Assembly: GCA_963784895.1 (NCBI GenBank)
Contig: CAWATM010000001.1
Coordinates: 62,001-126,000, forward strand
Length of the DNA stretch: 64,000 nt
Reading direction: 5' to 3'
DNA from: Gaiellasilicea sp963784895
Lineage (GTDB): Bacteria > Actinomycetota > Thermoleophilia > Gaiellales > Gaiellaceae
This document shows positions 1-10,654 of the stretch, piece after piece (position 1 is the stretch's first letter; each line of letters opens with the position of its first letter). Below the pieces are notes generated by a model, which saw only the letters and a list, made by a program, of their open reading frames with translations, did not search any database and had not been told where the DNA came from. A program made the translations under genes and the position numbers.

Positions 1-52
1 ACCTCATTGACGCTTGGGTCGCGTCGCCCGTCTTCTAGGGCACACTGAAGCG

Positions 53-1021
53 ATGCTCGAGCGAATCGACGCCTTCATCCGCGAGCGGCAGCTGATCGAG
101 CCGGGAGGCATGGTGACGGTGCTCGTCTCCGGCGGCGCCGACTCGACCTGTCTCTGGCACGTCCTGCGCGAGCTCTGCTACCGCGTCTCGGCGCTCCACG
201 TCGCCCACGGCCTGCGTGGCGCGGAGTCCGGCGATGACGCGCGCTTCTGCCGCGAGGCCCTCGACGCCGAGATCGTGGCCTGCGAGGCTGACACACGAGC
301 TCCCGCCGAGGCCGAGCTGCGCGGGCTGCGCTACTCGGTCGCGGCCGATCGCCTCCGCGCCACCGGGCATACGGCGTCCGACCAGATCGAGTCGGTGCTG
401 CTCGGGCTCGCAGCGTCGGGTTCGCCGCAGCGGATCAAGGCGAAGCGGGAGGACGGTGTCGTCCGGCCGCTGCTCGGCGTCTGGCGCGAGGAGACACGCG
501 CCTACTGCGACGAGCGTGGGCTGCCCTACCGAGAGGACACGTCGAACGTGGACACGAAGCGCGGCCTGATCCGGAACGAGATCCTGCCGCTGCTCGAACA
601 GCTCGATCCCCGCGCGCGTGTCTCGCTGCTCTCGCTCGCCGACGAGCGGCCGCGGCTGCCGCGCACGCTCGAGCGGACGCTGGCGGAGCTGCTCGCGAGC
701 CGCGACGGGACGAAGTCGGCGGACCTCGGCGCCGGGGTCCGCGCCGTCCGCGAGTACGGGACGCTGCGGCTCGAGGGCTCGGTCGAGTGGGGGCCGTGGA
801 CGCTCGAGTCCGACCGGCCCGGGCTCGAGGTGCGGTCCCGTCGGCCGGGGGATCGTCTCGCAGGCCGCCGGAAGAAAGTGCAGGATCTGCTCGTGGATGC
901 GAAGGTGCCCCGGCCCGAGCGCGACGCCTGGCCGCTCGTTGTCAGCGGCGGCGAGGTCGTCGCAGTCCCGGGTGTGGCGGAGGCACCGGGGTGGGAAGGA
1001 GTCGTGACGTGGAAGCGGTGA
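53..1021 (+). CDS. tilS: tRNA(Ile)-lysidine synthase
   Basis: Cytoplasmic ATP-dependent enzyme that converts C34 of the CAU-anticodon tRNA-Ile to lysidine so it reads AUA. The PP-loop motif SGGADS is at residues 26-31. The C-terminal part keeps the TilS pattern of a basic segment (RRPGDRLAGRRKKVQDLLVD) used for tRNA binding. The 322-residue length is at the short end for the family. ATG 53 is preferred; an in-frame TTG at 14 would add 13 residues without homology support. It is followed directly by hpt and ftsH, the same trio order as in Bacillus. The assignment is firm; only the start is uncertain. Confidence 0.93.
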   Translation: MLERIDAFIRERQLIEPGGMVTVLVSGGADSTCLWHVLRELCYRVSALHVAHGLRGAESGDDARFCREALDAEIVACEADTRAPAEAELRGLRYSVAADRLRATGHTASDQIESVLLGLAASGSPQRIKAKREDGVVRPLLGVWREETRAYCDERGLPYREDTSNVDTKRGLIRNEILPLLEQLDPRARVSLLSLADERPRLPRTLERTLAELLASRDGTKSADLGAGVRAVREYGTLRLEGSVEWGPWTLESDRPGLEVRSRRPGDRLAGRRKKVQDLLVDAKVPRPERDAWPLVVSGGEVVAVPGVAEAPGWEGVVTWKR

Positions 1022-1560
1022 AGGACGCTGTGGGTGAGGTGCTGATCGAGCAGGAGCCGCTGCAGGCGCGGATCGCCGAGCTCGGCGCCGAGATCTCGAG
1101 CGAGTACGAGGGTCGGGACCTGCTCCTCGTCGGCGTGCTCAAGGGCGCCGTCTTCTTCATGGCCGACCTGATGCGCGAGCTGTCGATCCCGTGCGAGATC
1201 GACTTCATGGCGATCTCGAGCTACGGGGCCGCCACCGACTCCTCGGGCGTCGTCCGGATCCTCAAGGACCTGGACACGAACATCGCCGGCCGCGACGTGC
1301 TCGTCGTCGAGGACATCATCGACTCGGGCCTGACGCTCTCGTACCTGATGCGGAGCCTGAAGGCGCGCAAGCCCGCATCGCTCGAGATCTGTGCGCTGCT
1401 GACGAAGCCGGAGCGCCGCGAGATCGACGTCCCGGTCAAGTTCGTCGGCTTCGAGATTCCGAACAAGTTCGTGATCGGCTACGGGCTCGACTTCGCCGAG
1501 CGGTACCGCAATCTGCCCTACGTCGCGGTGCTGCACCCGGACCTGATTCCGCCGCATTAA
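1009..1560 (+). CDS. hpt: Hypoxanthine phosphoribosyltransferase
   Basis: Purine salvage enzyme that transfers phosphoribose from PRPP to hypoxanthine or guanine in the cytoplasm. The PRPP-binding loop VLVVEDIIDSGLT lies at residues 98-109, and GVLKGAVFFMADL near residue 42 matches the N-terminal family signature. Length is 183 aa, typical for the family. GTG 1009 is chosen because AAGGAG at 996-1001 sits 7 nt upstream. GTG 1018, which would overlap the tilS stop as GTGA, is the alternative. The gene overlaps tilS by 13 nt, so the two are probably co-transcribed. Confidence 0.95.
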   Translation: MEAVKDAVGEVLIEQEPLQARIAELGAEISSEYEGRDLLLVGVLKGAVFFMADLMRELSIPCEIDFMAISSYGAATDSSGVVRILKDLDTNIAGRDVLVVEDIIDSGLTLSYLMRSLKARKPASLEICALLTKPERREIDVPVKFVGFEIPNKFVIGYGLDFAERYRNLPYVAVLHPDLIPPH

Positions 1561-1610
1561 CAGGGGATTACGCCTCCGTGGCCAATGTCACGGCGAGGGG
1601 GTGTGCGGCA

Positions 1611-3584
<1,974 letters not shown>

Positions 3585-3596
3585 GTGTGCTGGCAA

Positions 3597-3626
3597 GCTG
3601 AGCATCCGCTCTCGCGGACGCTCAGC
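3597..3626 (+). terminator. Two-part hairpin after ftsH
   Basis: Arms 3597-3603 and 3620-3626 (GCTGAGC/GCTCAGC) enclose a second perfect 5-bp stem, TCCGC/GCGGA, with loop TCTC. It begins 13 nt after the ftsH stop and has no T-tract. A further 6-bp hairpin (CGACCC/GGGTCG, 3633-3651) lies between it and the convergent gene ending at 3674. Together they may terminate both genes. Confidence 0.5.
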
Positions 3627-3673
3627 GCGCGACGACCCCGGAGCCGGGTCGGGCTTCGCCTTCCGACCTGACG

Positions 3674-4165
3674 TCAAGCAGCCCGTCTCGCAGCGGCGAG
3701 CGCAAGCAGCGCGATCGCGCCGACCGCTGCCGCAGCGCCGAGCAGGTCGAACGCGATGCCTTGCGCCGCGATCGCTCCGACGATCGCGAGCACGACCGTG
3801 CCGCCCGCGATCGTGACGACGGCGAGGAGTGCGAGCAGCGCCACCCGGCGCAGGTAGGTACCGGGCTCGTCGGCGAGAGTCCCGCGCAGCTCGAGCGACC
3901 AGTACGCGAGCTCGGCGACGAGGAACAGGAGTGCGGCGATCAGCGGCGCGCGCGTGTCGAGCGCCTCGAGCTCGAACCCGAGGGCGGCGACGTACGGCGT
4001 CGCGAGCACGCAGACCGCAGCCGGGATCACGGTCGGCAACCGCAGGACGAGGCCGCTGGCGAGCAGGGCGGCTGAGACGAACGCCGCGAGCAGCGTCGCG
4101 CGCACGAGGTAGCCGTCCTCGGCGATGGTGGCGAGCCAGACGCCCGTCCCGGCCGCCGCGGCCAC
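3674..4165 (-). CDS. Hypothetical membrane protein, last gene of the moxR/DUF58 operon
   Basis: 163-residue protein made almost entirely of hydrophobic Ala/Leu/Val-rich stretches, consistent with four or five membrane helices. I recognise no family. The GTG start lies 17 nt after the stop of the DUF58 gene, so it is the distal gene of a five-gene operon (DUF4129, small membrane protein, moxR, DUF58, this one). A structural role alongside the DUF4129 and DUF58 membrane proteins is inference only. Confidence 0.6.
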   Translation of the reverse strand: MAAAAGTGVWLATIAEDGYLVRATLLAAFVSAALLASGLVLRLPTVIPAAVCVLATPYVAALGFELEALDTRAPLIAALLFLVAELAYWSLELRGTLADEPGTYLRRVALLALLAVVTIAGGTVVLAIVGAIAAQGIAFDLLGAAAAVGAIALLALAAARRAA

Positions 4166-4182
4166 CGAGGCGGCCCCGGCGG

Positions 4183-5457
4183 CTAGACGCGCGCGATCTG
4201 CGCGTGACGCCTGAATGCCCTCACCCCCTCGAGCACGGCATCGAGGGGCGCGTCGTCGCTCCAGCTCGCGACCGCGACGCCGAGCCGTTCGTAGCGGGCG
4301 CGGATCTCGGCGCGCCGCAGCACCCAGAGCCGGTGCGCGAGCTTGTCCGCCTCGCTCTCACCCGGCTCGGCGAAGCTCACGGGCGAGACCTCGACGATCG
4401 CGAGGTCGTAGCGGCGGGCGCGCAGGTCGGCGAGCGCCTCGACGGCGCGGTCGTCGAGCAGCGGCGTGACTGCGACCACGAGCGCCTGCGGCGGCAGCAC
4501 CCGTGCGGGGATCACGTCGACGTCCTTCCACGCGTAGTTGAAGACGATCTCCGACTCGAGCAGCGCATCGACGATCCGGTAGCGCTGTGTCGTCCCCATC
4601 CCGGGCGTCAGCCAGCGGAGGACGCCGCCGAACGAGACGAGGCCGACGCGGTCGCGGCGCTCGAGATAGCGCGCTGCCAGCGTCGCCGTGGCCCGGACGG
4701 CGAGGTCGAGGGTCGAGCGGCCGCCGGTGCGTGCGTCCGCAAACGTGTCCAGGAAGAGGATCACGTCGGCGTTCCGCTCCGGATGCCGCTCGTTGACGAC
4801 GAGCTCGTCGCGGCGGGCGCTCGCGCGCCAGTTGATCGAGCGGACGCGGTCACCCGGCGCGAACAGGCGCAGGTCGGCGAACTCCATCCCTTCGCCCTTC
4901 TGGCGGGCAACCTCGTTGCCCGTGTAGAGCTGCGTCGATACGGGCCGGACGATCTGGCGGAGCGTCTCCGGCAGTGGGTAGACGCGCAGCCGTTGCCGCC
5001 GGTCGAGCCGGGTCTCCCACGCGGTCAACCCGAGCCGGTCACGGGCGCGGAGCCGGATGTCGCCGAGCTCGTAGTTGCCCCAGCGGAGGCAGCGGAGCCG
5101 AAGCTCGAGCGTGCGCTCGTCCTCCCAGCCGAGCCGGATCGACTGGGCACTCGCACCGGCTACCACCTCGAGCCCGTCCGGGACGACGAGCACGAGCTCG
5201 AGCCGCTCCACCGGCGTCTCCGAGGAGACGGTCAGCTCGACGTCGAGCTCGTCCTGCTCGAGCGCGGTCGCGCGCTCGACGTCCACGTCCACCCGCAGCT
5301 CCGGAGCGCGCGCCAGCCGGAGGCCGAGCGCGAGCGGCAGCGCGAACGGCAGCGCCAGCACCGCCAGCTCCGGCCGCCGCAGCGCCAGGGAGGCGAGAAG
5401 GAAGATCGCCGAGAGGCCGGCGTAGGCCGTCACGCGCGGCGACGGCGTCCCTCTCAC
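4183..5457 (-). CDS. DUF58 domain-containing protein
   Basis: Partner of MoxR AAA ATPases; DUF58 proteins carry a von Willebrand A-like fold and are linked to assembly of membrane or envelope complexes. Two hydrophobic segments lie near the N-terminus. The DUF58 signature GDRVRSINWRASARRDELVV is followed by the VWA-like strand VILFLDTFADA. GTG 5457 overlaps the moxR stop (GTGA); GTG 5433 is a possible later start. Length is 424 aa, in the family range. Translational coupling to moxR supports a joint function, but the substrate is unknown. Confidence 0.85.
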   Translation of the reverse strand: MRGTPSPRVTAYAGLSAIFLLASLALRRPELAVLALPFALPLALGLRLARAPELRVDVDVERATALEQDELDVELTVSSETPVERLELVLVVPDGLEVVAGASAQSIRLGWEDERTLELRLRCLRWGNYELGDIRLRARDRLGLTAWETRLDRRQRLRVYPLPETLRQIVRPVSTQLYTGNEVARQKGEGMEFADLRLFAPGDRVRSINWRASARRDELVVNERHPERNADVILFLDTFADARTGGRSTLDLAVRATATLAARYLERRDRVGLVSFGGVLRWLTPGMGTTQRYRIVDALLESEIVFNYAWKDVDVIPARVLPPQALVVAVTPLLDDRAVEALADLRARRYDLAIVEVSPVSFAEPGESEADKLAHRLWVLRRAEIRARYERLGVAVASWSDDAPLDAVLEGVRAFRRHAQIARV

Positions 5458-6428
5458 TCGGTGGCGGGTGCCGGTTCGGCCGCCGGGGTGGGGACGGTCT
5501 CGAGCAGATCCCGGACGATGTCCTCGGCCGCGAGCTGCTGCACCCACAGCTCGGGCTTCAGCATCAGCCGGTGGGCCAGCGCCGGCACGGCGACGGCCTT
5601 CACGTCCTCGGGTGTGACGAAGTCGCGACCGCCGAGCGCCGCCTTGCAGCGAGCGAGCTTCAAGACCGCGAGGCTGCCGCGCGGGCTGGCGCCGACGGTC
5701 GTCGAGGTGCTCGTCCTCGTCGCGGTCACGAGCGAGACGATGTAGGCGCCGACGGCGTCGCCGACGTGGACGTCCTCGATCGCCGCCTGGAGCTCGAGTA
5801 GCGTCTGCCCGTCCACGACGGGCGTCAGCTCGACCTCGTCTTCGCGCCGCTCCAGTCGGCGCGACAGCACCTCCCACTCGTCGCTCTGGCTCGGGTACCC
5901 GAACGAGATACGCAGCAAGAAGCGGTCGAGCTGCGCTTCCGGCAGTGGGTACGTGCCCTCGTACTCGATCGGGTTCTGCGTCGCGAGCACGAGGAATGGC
6001 CGCGCGAGTCGGTGGGTGACGCCCTCGATCGTCACCTGCCGCTCCTGCATCGCCTCGAGCAGGGCGGCCTGCGTCTTCGGCGGGGCGCGGTTGATCTCGT
6101 CGGCGAGCAGGAGGTTGGTGAAGATCGGGCCGGGGCGGAACTCGAAGTCGCCGTCGCGCTGGTTCCAAATCGAGGAGCCCGTCACGTCGGAGGGCATCAG
6201 GTCGGGCGTGAACTGGATCCGGTTGAAGCCGGTCTGCGTCACCTGCGCGAACGAGCGCGCGGTCAGCGTCTTCGCGAGCCCGGGGTAGTCCTCCAGCAGC
6301 ACGTGCCCGTCGGCGAGCAGGCCGAGCAGCACCAGCTCGAGCGCGTCGCGCTTGCCGACGACCGCCCGCTCCACCTCGTCGAGGATCCGGCCGGCGTGCT
6401 CCTGCACCTGGGCGAGCTGCAGCGGCAC
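5454..6428 (-). CDS. MoxR family AAA+ ATPase
   Basis: Cytoplasmic chaperone-like ATPase thought to act on VWA/DUF58 partner proteins. The Walker A variant EDYPGLAKT is at residues 46-54 and Walker B LLLADEI at 106-112. The sensor region ATQNPIEYEGTYPLPEAQLD is typical of MoxR. Length is 324 aa, normal for the family. GTG 6428 directly abuts the stop of the upstream gene (6431-6429), and the end overlaps the DUF58 start by 4 nt. Confidence 0.93.
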   Translation of the reverse strand: MPLQLAQVQEHAGRILDEVERAVVGKRDALELVLLGLLADGHVLLEDYPGLAKTLTARSFAQVTQTGFNRIQFTPDLMPSDVTGSSIWNQRDGDFEFRPGPIFTNLLLADEINRAPPKTQAALLEAMQERQVTIEGVTHRLARPFLVLATQNPIEYEGTYPLPEAQLDRFLLRISFGYPSQSDEWEVLSRRLERREDEVELTPVVDGQTLLELQAAIEDVHVGDAVGAYIVSLVTATRTSTSTTVGASPRGSLAVLKLARCKAALGGRDFVTPEDVKAVAVPALAHRLMLKPELWVQQLAAEDIVRDLLETVPTPAAEPAPATE

Positions 6429-6944
6429 CTAGAGCGCCTCCAGCGAGACGACCACGGCGCGCAGCGTGTCGAGCTCGATCCCGTGCCCGAACCTGTCGCG
6501 CGGCGGCTCGCGGTCCTCGCGCACGAGCTCCCAGGTCGCCTCACCGAGCGCGCGCCTGGCCGCCTCCGGGTTCGCATCCAGGTCGATCCCGCGTCGGGCG
6601 CGCAGCAGCTCCGAGGCGATCCGCCGCAGTGTCGGCCGCAGCCGGAAGTGGAGGTCGAACGAGGTCGTCAGCCCGAGCGTCACCTCGCGCTCGATCTTCT
6701 CGAGCTCGCCAACGCGGTTCACCCGCGCCGGGCGCCGGCGCAGCGCCGCATCGACGGGTGACGGACCCGGCTCAGGGAGCGAGCTGCGAAGCCGGGCAAG
6801 CAGCGCTGCCAGCACGAAGGCGGCGAGCAGGAGCATGTAGACGCGCACGACGACCTCGGCGCGCCCTGGCAGGACGGCGAGGGTGACGAGCAGCCCGAGC
6901 GTGAGGAAGAGCGGGAAGCGACCGAGACGCAAGGTGCGAATCAC
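6429..6944 (-). CDS. Hypothetical small membrane protein of the moxR operon
   Basis: 171-residue protein with two N-terminal hydrophobic helices (about residues 9-27 and 34-50) and a cytoplasmic Arg/Glu-rich remainder. Proteins of this layout occur between DUF4129 and MoxR genes in actinobacteria (general recollection, not searched). The GTG start overlaps the stop of the DUF4129 gene as GTGA, and the stop touches the moxR start. Function unknown. Confidence 0.7.
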   Translation of the reverse strand: MIRTLRLGRFPLFLTLGLLVTLAVLPGRAEVVVRVYMLLLAAFVLAALLARLRSSLPEPGPSPVDAALRRRPARVNRVGELEKIEREVTLGLTTSFDLHFRLRPTLRRIASELLRARRGIDLDANPEAARRALGEATWELVREDREPPRDRFGHGIELDTLRAVVVSLEAL

Positions 6945-7873
6945 TGCGTCGCCGCCCGTTCGCGCTGTGCCTGGATCGCGGCGGCCCGCTGCTGCTCGGC
7001 GAGCGCCTTGGCCACGAGCAGATCGTCGCGCACCGTTTGGAGAGCGTCGATCGCTTCGTCCTTCATCTCGGCTCCGACGGCATGCTGCGAGAACTTAGCC
7101 CGTTCGAACAGATCCGTGAGCGTGCGGGCCGCCCTGTCTGAGACGGACAGCCCGGCGAGCATGCGGCCGAGATACTCGAGCGGTGCCTCGGCCGGCTTGC
7201 GCGGCAGGCCGTACGCCGCGAGCACGCGCTCGAGTCGCGCGTACGCAGCGATGACGGCGCGGCGCGGGTCGGGCTCCGCGCGGAGGTCGTCGAGCGACTC
7301 GTCGACGGCCAGGGCGACCGCAGCGGCGAGCTCGGATCGAAGCTCACCGCGCGCCCGCTTCCGGACCCGCCCGGCATACCACCAGGCAACCGTGGCCAGG
7401 ATGATCAGCCCCATCGTCACGAGCACGGGCGCCCACGCGACTTCCGCCTCGTAGGAGGTCACCGTGGGCGAGGTGGTCGTGCCCGCCGGGGTGTTCGCCT
7501 GCCCGATCGCCTCCTCCGGCTCGATCGGCGGGGGCCGCTCCCAGTCCTGCAGCCGCCGGCCGAACAGGAGCGCAACGGTGACGAGCACGAACATCGTCCC
7601 GACCATCTCGAGCAGGCTCTTGCGCGGCGCCTTGCCCGTCTGCGCCTTCACCCTGCGGCGCAGCACGAGCAGGTAGACGAACATGACCGCTCCGGCGACG
7701 AGCGCGACGATGTACATCGTGAAGAAGACGTCGAGGAGCGCGTCGCTCGGCTTTCTCGTCGAGGCGTCGCCGGCCGACGTCGACCCGCGCGCCGCGACGG
7801 CGACGAGGACGACGGCGCCGAGAACACCCACCGCGGTCAGCAGGGCGTTGCGGGTGCGGGCGCTAGGCTCCAC
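6941..7873 (-). CDS. DUF4129 domain-containing membrane protein
   Basis: 310-residue membrane protein with hydrophobic helices near residues 10-30, 45-70, 88-108 and 150-170. The C-terminal DUF4129 region is recognisable from RRAVIAAYARLERVLAAYG and PLEYLGRML. DUF4129 often accompanies MoxR/DUF58 or transglutaminase genes. It is the first gene of the five-gene minus-strand operon. GTG 7873 lies about 30 bp from the divergent folP start, so both promoters must share this short interval. Confidence 0.82.
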   Translation of the reverse strand: MEPSARTRNALLTAVGVLGAVVLVAVAARGSTSAGDASTRKPSDALLDVFFTMYIVALVAGAVMFVYLLVLRRRVKAQTGKAPRKSLLEMVGTMFVLVTVALLFGRRLQDWERPPPIEPEEAIGQANTPAGTTTSPTVTSYEAEVAWAPVLVTMGLIILATVAWWYAGRVRKRARGELRSELAAAVALAVDESLDDLRAEPDPRRAVIAAYARLERVLAAYGLPRKPAEAPLEYLGRMLAGLSVSDRAARTLTDLFERAKFSQHAVGAEMKDEAIDALQTVRDDLLVAKALAEQQRAAAIQAQRERAATQ

Positions 7874-7905
7874 TTAGGGTGAGACGTCCAGCGGTGGAGG
7901 AACGT

Positions 7906-8695
7906 TTGCAGCGGCCCGCGGTGATGGGGATCGTCAACGTCACGCCCGACAGCTTCTCGGACGGCGGCGACCATCTCGACCCCGCTGTCGCTGCGGCGGC
8001 CGCTCGCGAGATGATCATTGCGGGCGCGGCGATCGTGGACGTCGGCGGCGAGTCGACGAGACCCGGCTCGGACGGCCGTCTCGCTCGACGAGGAGCTGCG
8101 CCGCGTCGTCCCCGTGCTGGAGCGGCTCGAGGGCGTACCGCTGTCGATCGACACCGCGAAGAGCGAGGTGGCCCGCCGCGCGCTCGCACTCGGCGCCGAG
8201 CTCGTCAACGACGTCACCGCGCTCCGCGGCGACCCCGACCTGGCCGGAGTGGTCGCGGATGCCGAGGCGTATCTCTGCCTGATGCACATGCAGGGTGAGC
8301 CTCGCACGATGCAGCTCAACCCGCGCTACGACGACGTCGCCGGAGAGGTCGCGGCCTTCCTCGAGCAGCAGCTCGCGGTCGCGGTCGAGGCCGGGCTGCC
8401 GGAGGAGCACGTCTGCCTCGACCCCGGCTTCGGCTTCGGCAAGACGCCGGCGCAGAACTTCGAGCTGCTGCGGCGCCTCGACGTGCTGCTCGCGCTCGGC
8501 CGGCCCGTTCTCGTCGGCCTCTCGCGCAAGAGCTCGCTCGGACGGCTCTTCGACCCCGAGGCGCGGACGGGCACGCTCGCCGCCTCCCTGGGCGCAGCCG
8601 TCGCCGCCTTTGACCGCGGCGCGTCGATCTTCCGTGTCCACGACGTCCGTGAGCACGTCGAGGCGCTCGCCGCGGCAGGAGCCGTATGCGGATAG
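7906..8695 (+). pseudogene. folP: Dihydropteroate synthase, interrupted by a +1 frameshift (or sequencing error)
   Basis: Folate pathway enzyme joining 7,8-dihydropterin pyrophosphate to p-aminobenzoate. The N-terminal motif MGIVNVTPDSFSDGG and GGESTRPGS are in one frame up to about 8073. VSLDEELRRVVPVLE and all later motifs (SIDTAKSEVARRAL, DPGFGFGKT, GLSRKSSLG) are in the next frame. Removing one G of the GG at 8074-8075 restores a continuous ORF of ordinary length. TTG 7906 has GGAGG 5 nt upstream (7896-7900); GTG 7879 is the longer alternative. The rest of the gene looks fully conserved, which argues for a recent lesion or a base-calling error. It overlaps folB by 10 nt. Confidence 0.85.
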
Positions 8696-9018
8696 AGATC
8701 TCCGGGATCACGCTGCGCGGCCTGCACGGCGTGCTCGACCACGAGCGCCGCGACGGTCAGCTGTTCAGCTTCGACGTGGTGCTCGGGCTGGACGAGCCCG
8801 CCGCGGACGACATCGACGCAACCGTGGACTACCGGGACGTCGTTGCCTGCGTCCGCGAGGTCTCGGACGGGCGGGCGTTCCAGCTGCTGGAGACGCTCGC
8901 AGCCGCGGTCGCGGACGAGCTGATGCGGCGGTTCCCGCTTTCGAGTGCGACCGTACGCGTCGGCAAGCCGGAGCTCGAGCTCGAGGGTGGCCGCGCGACC
9001 GTCACCGCCGAGCGGTGA
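8686..9018 (+). CDS. folB: Dihydroneopterin aldolase
   Basis: Cleaves 7,8-dihydroneopterin to 6-hydroxymethyl-dihydropterin in folate synthesis. Length is 110 aa. The family pattern GLHGVLDHERRDGQLFSFDV contains the catalytic Glu, and ATVDYRDV follows. ATG 8686 overlaps the end of folP by 10 nt, and the stop overlaps folK as GTGA, so folP-folB-folK form a coupled folate operon in the same order as in Bacillus. Confidence 0.93.
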   Translation: MRIEISGITLRGLHGVLDHERRDGQLFSFDVVLGLDEPAADDIDATVDYRDVVACVREVSDGRAFQLLETLAAAVADELMRRFPLSSATVRVGKPELELEGGRATVTAER

Positions 9019-9455
9019 CGCGCGCCTACGTCGGCGTCGGTGCCAACCTCGGCGACCGTGAAGCGACGATCCGGGCGGCGATCACCGCGCTGCCAGGCCT
9101 CGTCGCCGTCTCGGAGCTGCGCGAGACGGAGCCGGTCGGCGTGGTCGACCAGCCCCCGTTCCTGAACGGCGCGGTCGCGCTCGAGACCGACCTCGGGGCG
9201 AGCGAGCTGCTCGAGACCCTGCTCGCGATCGAGCGCGAGCTCGGGCGCGTGCGGCGCGAGCGGTGGGGGCCGCGCACGATCGATCTCGACCTGCTTCTGT
9301 ACGGCGGCGAGACGATCGACGAGCCTGGCCTGACCGTCCCGCACCCGCGCCTGCACGAGCGGCGCTTCGCGCTCGAGCCGCTCCTCGACCTCGATCCCGG
9401 GCTCTCGATTCCGGGCCGCGGGCGGGTGGAAGACCTGCTCGCAGGGCTACACTGA
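9015..9455 (+). CDS. folK: 2-amino-4-hydroxy-6-hydroxymethyldihydropteridine diphosphokinase
   Basis: Pyrophosphorylates hydroxymethyl-dihydropterin, giving the FolP substrate. GANLGDREATIRAAI at the N-terminus and RWGPRTIDLDLLLYG (signature with the two metal-binding Asp) identify the family; PHPRLHERRFALEPL follows. Length is 146 aa, somewhat short but complete. GTG 9015 overlaps the folB stop. Confidence 0.95.
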   Translation: MTRAYVGVGANLGDREATIRAAITALPGLVAVSELRETEPVGVVDQPPFLNGAVALETDLGASELLETLLAIERELGRVRRERWGPRTIDLDLLLYGGETIDEPGLTVPHPRLHERRFALEPLLDLDPGLSIPGRGRVEDLLAGLH

Positions 9456-9459
9456 CGCC

Positions 9460-9828
9460 ATGTCGCATCTCGACGATCTGGACGAGTTCGAGGCCGAGCT
9501 CGAGCTCGCGCTGAAGCGCGAGTACACGGCGGTCTTCGGCCTCTTCCGCTACTGCATCCTCACCGCCGACGCGACGTATCTCTGCAACAAGCTCGACCTG
9601 CAGGTGACGCCGCAAGCGAGCTACCCGTTCTTCCACGTGCGGATGGAGGACGTCTGGGTCTGGGACAAGAACCGGCCGACGCGGATCATCCCGCGCGCCG
9701 AGGTCTATACCTCGAGCGACGTCACCGTCGAGGAGCTGCGCGGTGAGAACGACGATCCGAAGCTGACGGCCGACGCGCTCGCCGAGCGGCTCGGCGAGCG
9801 GCTCTCGACGGACGACGAGACACCCTAG
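9460..9828 (+). CDS. DUF2469 domain-containing protein
   Basis: 122-residue soluble protein of an actinobacterial family of unknown function. The pattern HVRMEDVWVWDKNRPTRI matches the DUF2469 core, preceded by LKREYTAVFGLFRYC. It starts 4 nt after folK and ends 8 nt before coaX, so it is probably co-transcribed with both. Its presence is one of the clearest actinobacterial marks in the window. Confidence 0.85.
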   Translation: MSHLDDLDEFEAELELALKREYTAVFGLFRYCILTADATYLCNKLDLQVTPQASYPFFHVRMEDVWVWDKNRPTRIIPRAEVYTSSDVTVEELRGENDDPKLTADALAERLGERLSTDDETP

Positions 9829-9836
9829 GAGCGAAC

Positions 9837-10586
9837 ATGCTCCTCGCGGTCGACGTCGGCAATACGCAGACGGTGCTCGGCCTGTTCGAGGGCGAGCGGC
9901 TGGCGGACAGCTTCCGGCTCGCGACCGACCGCAGTCGCACCGGCGACGAGCTGGGCGTGACGCTCGGCTCGCTCTTCGAGCTCGAGGACGTCGACGGGAT
10001 CTGCCTCTCGACCACGGTGCCCGCCCTGCAGCGTGAGTGGGAACGGGTCGCCGAGCGCTGGGCGGAGGCGCCGCTGCTGACCGTCGGCCCCGGCGTCAAG
10101 ACCGGGATCCCGATCCGCTACGACGACCCGCGCGAGGTCGGGCCCGACCGGATCGTCAACGCGGTCGCGGCGAGCGAGCGCTACGGCGCGCCGTGCATCG
10201 TCGTCGACTTTGGCACCTCGACCAACTTCGACATCGTCTCGCCGCAAGGGGAGTACGTCGGCGGCGTGCTCGCGCCCGGGATCGAGGTCTCGATGGACGC
10301 GCTCTTCGCCCGTGCGGCGCGCCTCGTCAAGGTCGACTTCGCGGCGCCGCCGACGGTGATTGGCAAGACGACGGTCGGCGGCCTCCAGTCCGGCCTCGTC
10401 TACGGCTTCGCCGGCCAGGTCGACGGCATCGTCGACCGGATCAGGGAGGAGCTCGGCGTCGAAGCGCAGACCGTCGCGACCGGCGGCCTCGCCGACCTGA
10501 TCGCTGCGCACGCGCGCACGCTCGACCGCGTCGACCCGCACCTGACGCTGGAGGGCCTACGGCTCGTCTGGTCGCGGAACCAGTAG
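9837..10586 (+). CDS. coaX: Type III pantothenate kinase
   Basis: Phosphorylates pantothenate, the first step of coenzyme A synthesis. The ASKHA-fold phosphate loop DVGNT is at residues 6-10, VDFGTSTNFDIV near 122-133, and GGVLAPGIEVSMDALF near 141. Length is 249 aa, typical for CoaX. In Bacillus coaX also belongs to the tilS-ftsH cluster. Followed by a strong hairpin at 10590-10613. Confidence 0.95.
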   Translation: MLLAVDVGNTQTVLGLFEGERLADSFRLATDRSRTGDELGVTLGSLFELEDVDGICLSTTVPALQREWERVAERWAEAPLLTVGPGVKTGIPIRYDDPREVGPDRIVNAVAASERYGAPCIVVDFGTSTNFDIVSPQGEYVGGVLAPGIEVSMDALFARAARLVKVDFAAPPTVIGKTTVGGLQSGLVYGFAGQVDGIVDRIREELGVEAQTVATGGLADLIAAHARTLDRVDPHLTLEGLRLVWSRNQ

Positions 10587-10589
10587 CGC

Positions 10590-10613
10590 GGTGTCAGGCT
10601 CGTCTCTGACACC
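10590..10613. repeat. Perfect 8-bp inverted repeat after coaX (terminator or REP-like element)
   Basis: Arms GGTGTCAG (10590-10597) and CTGACACC (10606-10613) with an 8-nt loop, followed by CTTTACGG. It starts 3 nt after the coaX stop, between convergent coaX and dus. It could be a bidirectional terminator. Its form also resembles REP palindromes mobilised by Y1 transposases, and a remnant of such a transposase lies at 16425-16577. The link is inference. Confidence 0.6.
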
Positions 10614-10654
10614 TTTACGGCGCGCAGGTGAGAAAAGCGGCGGAGGGAGACCTC

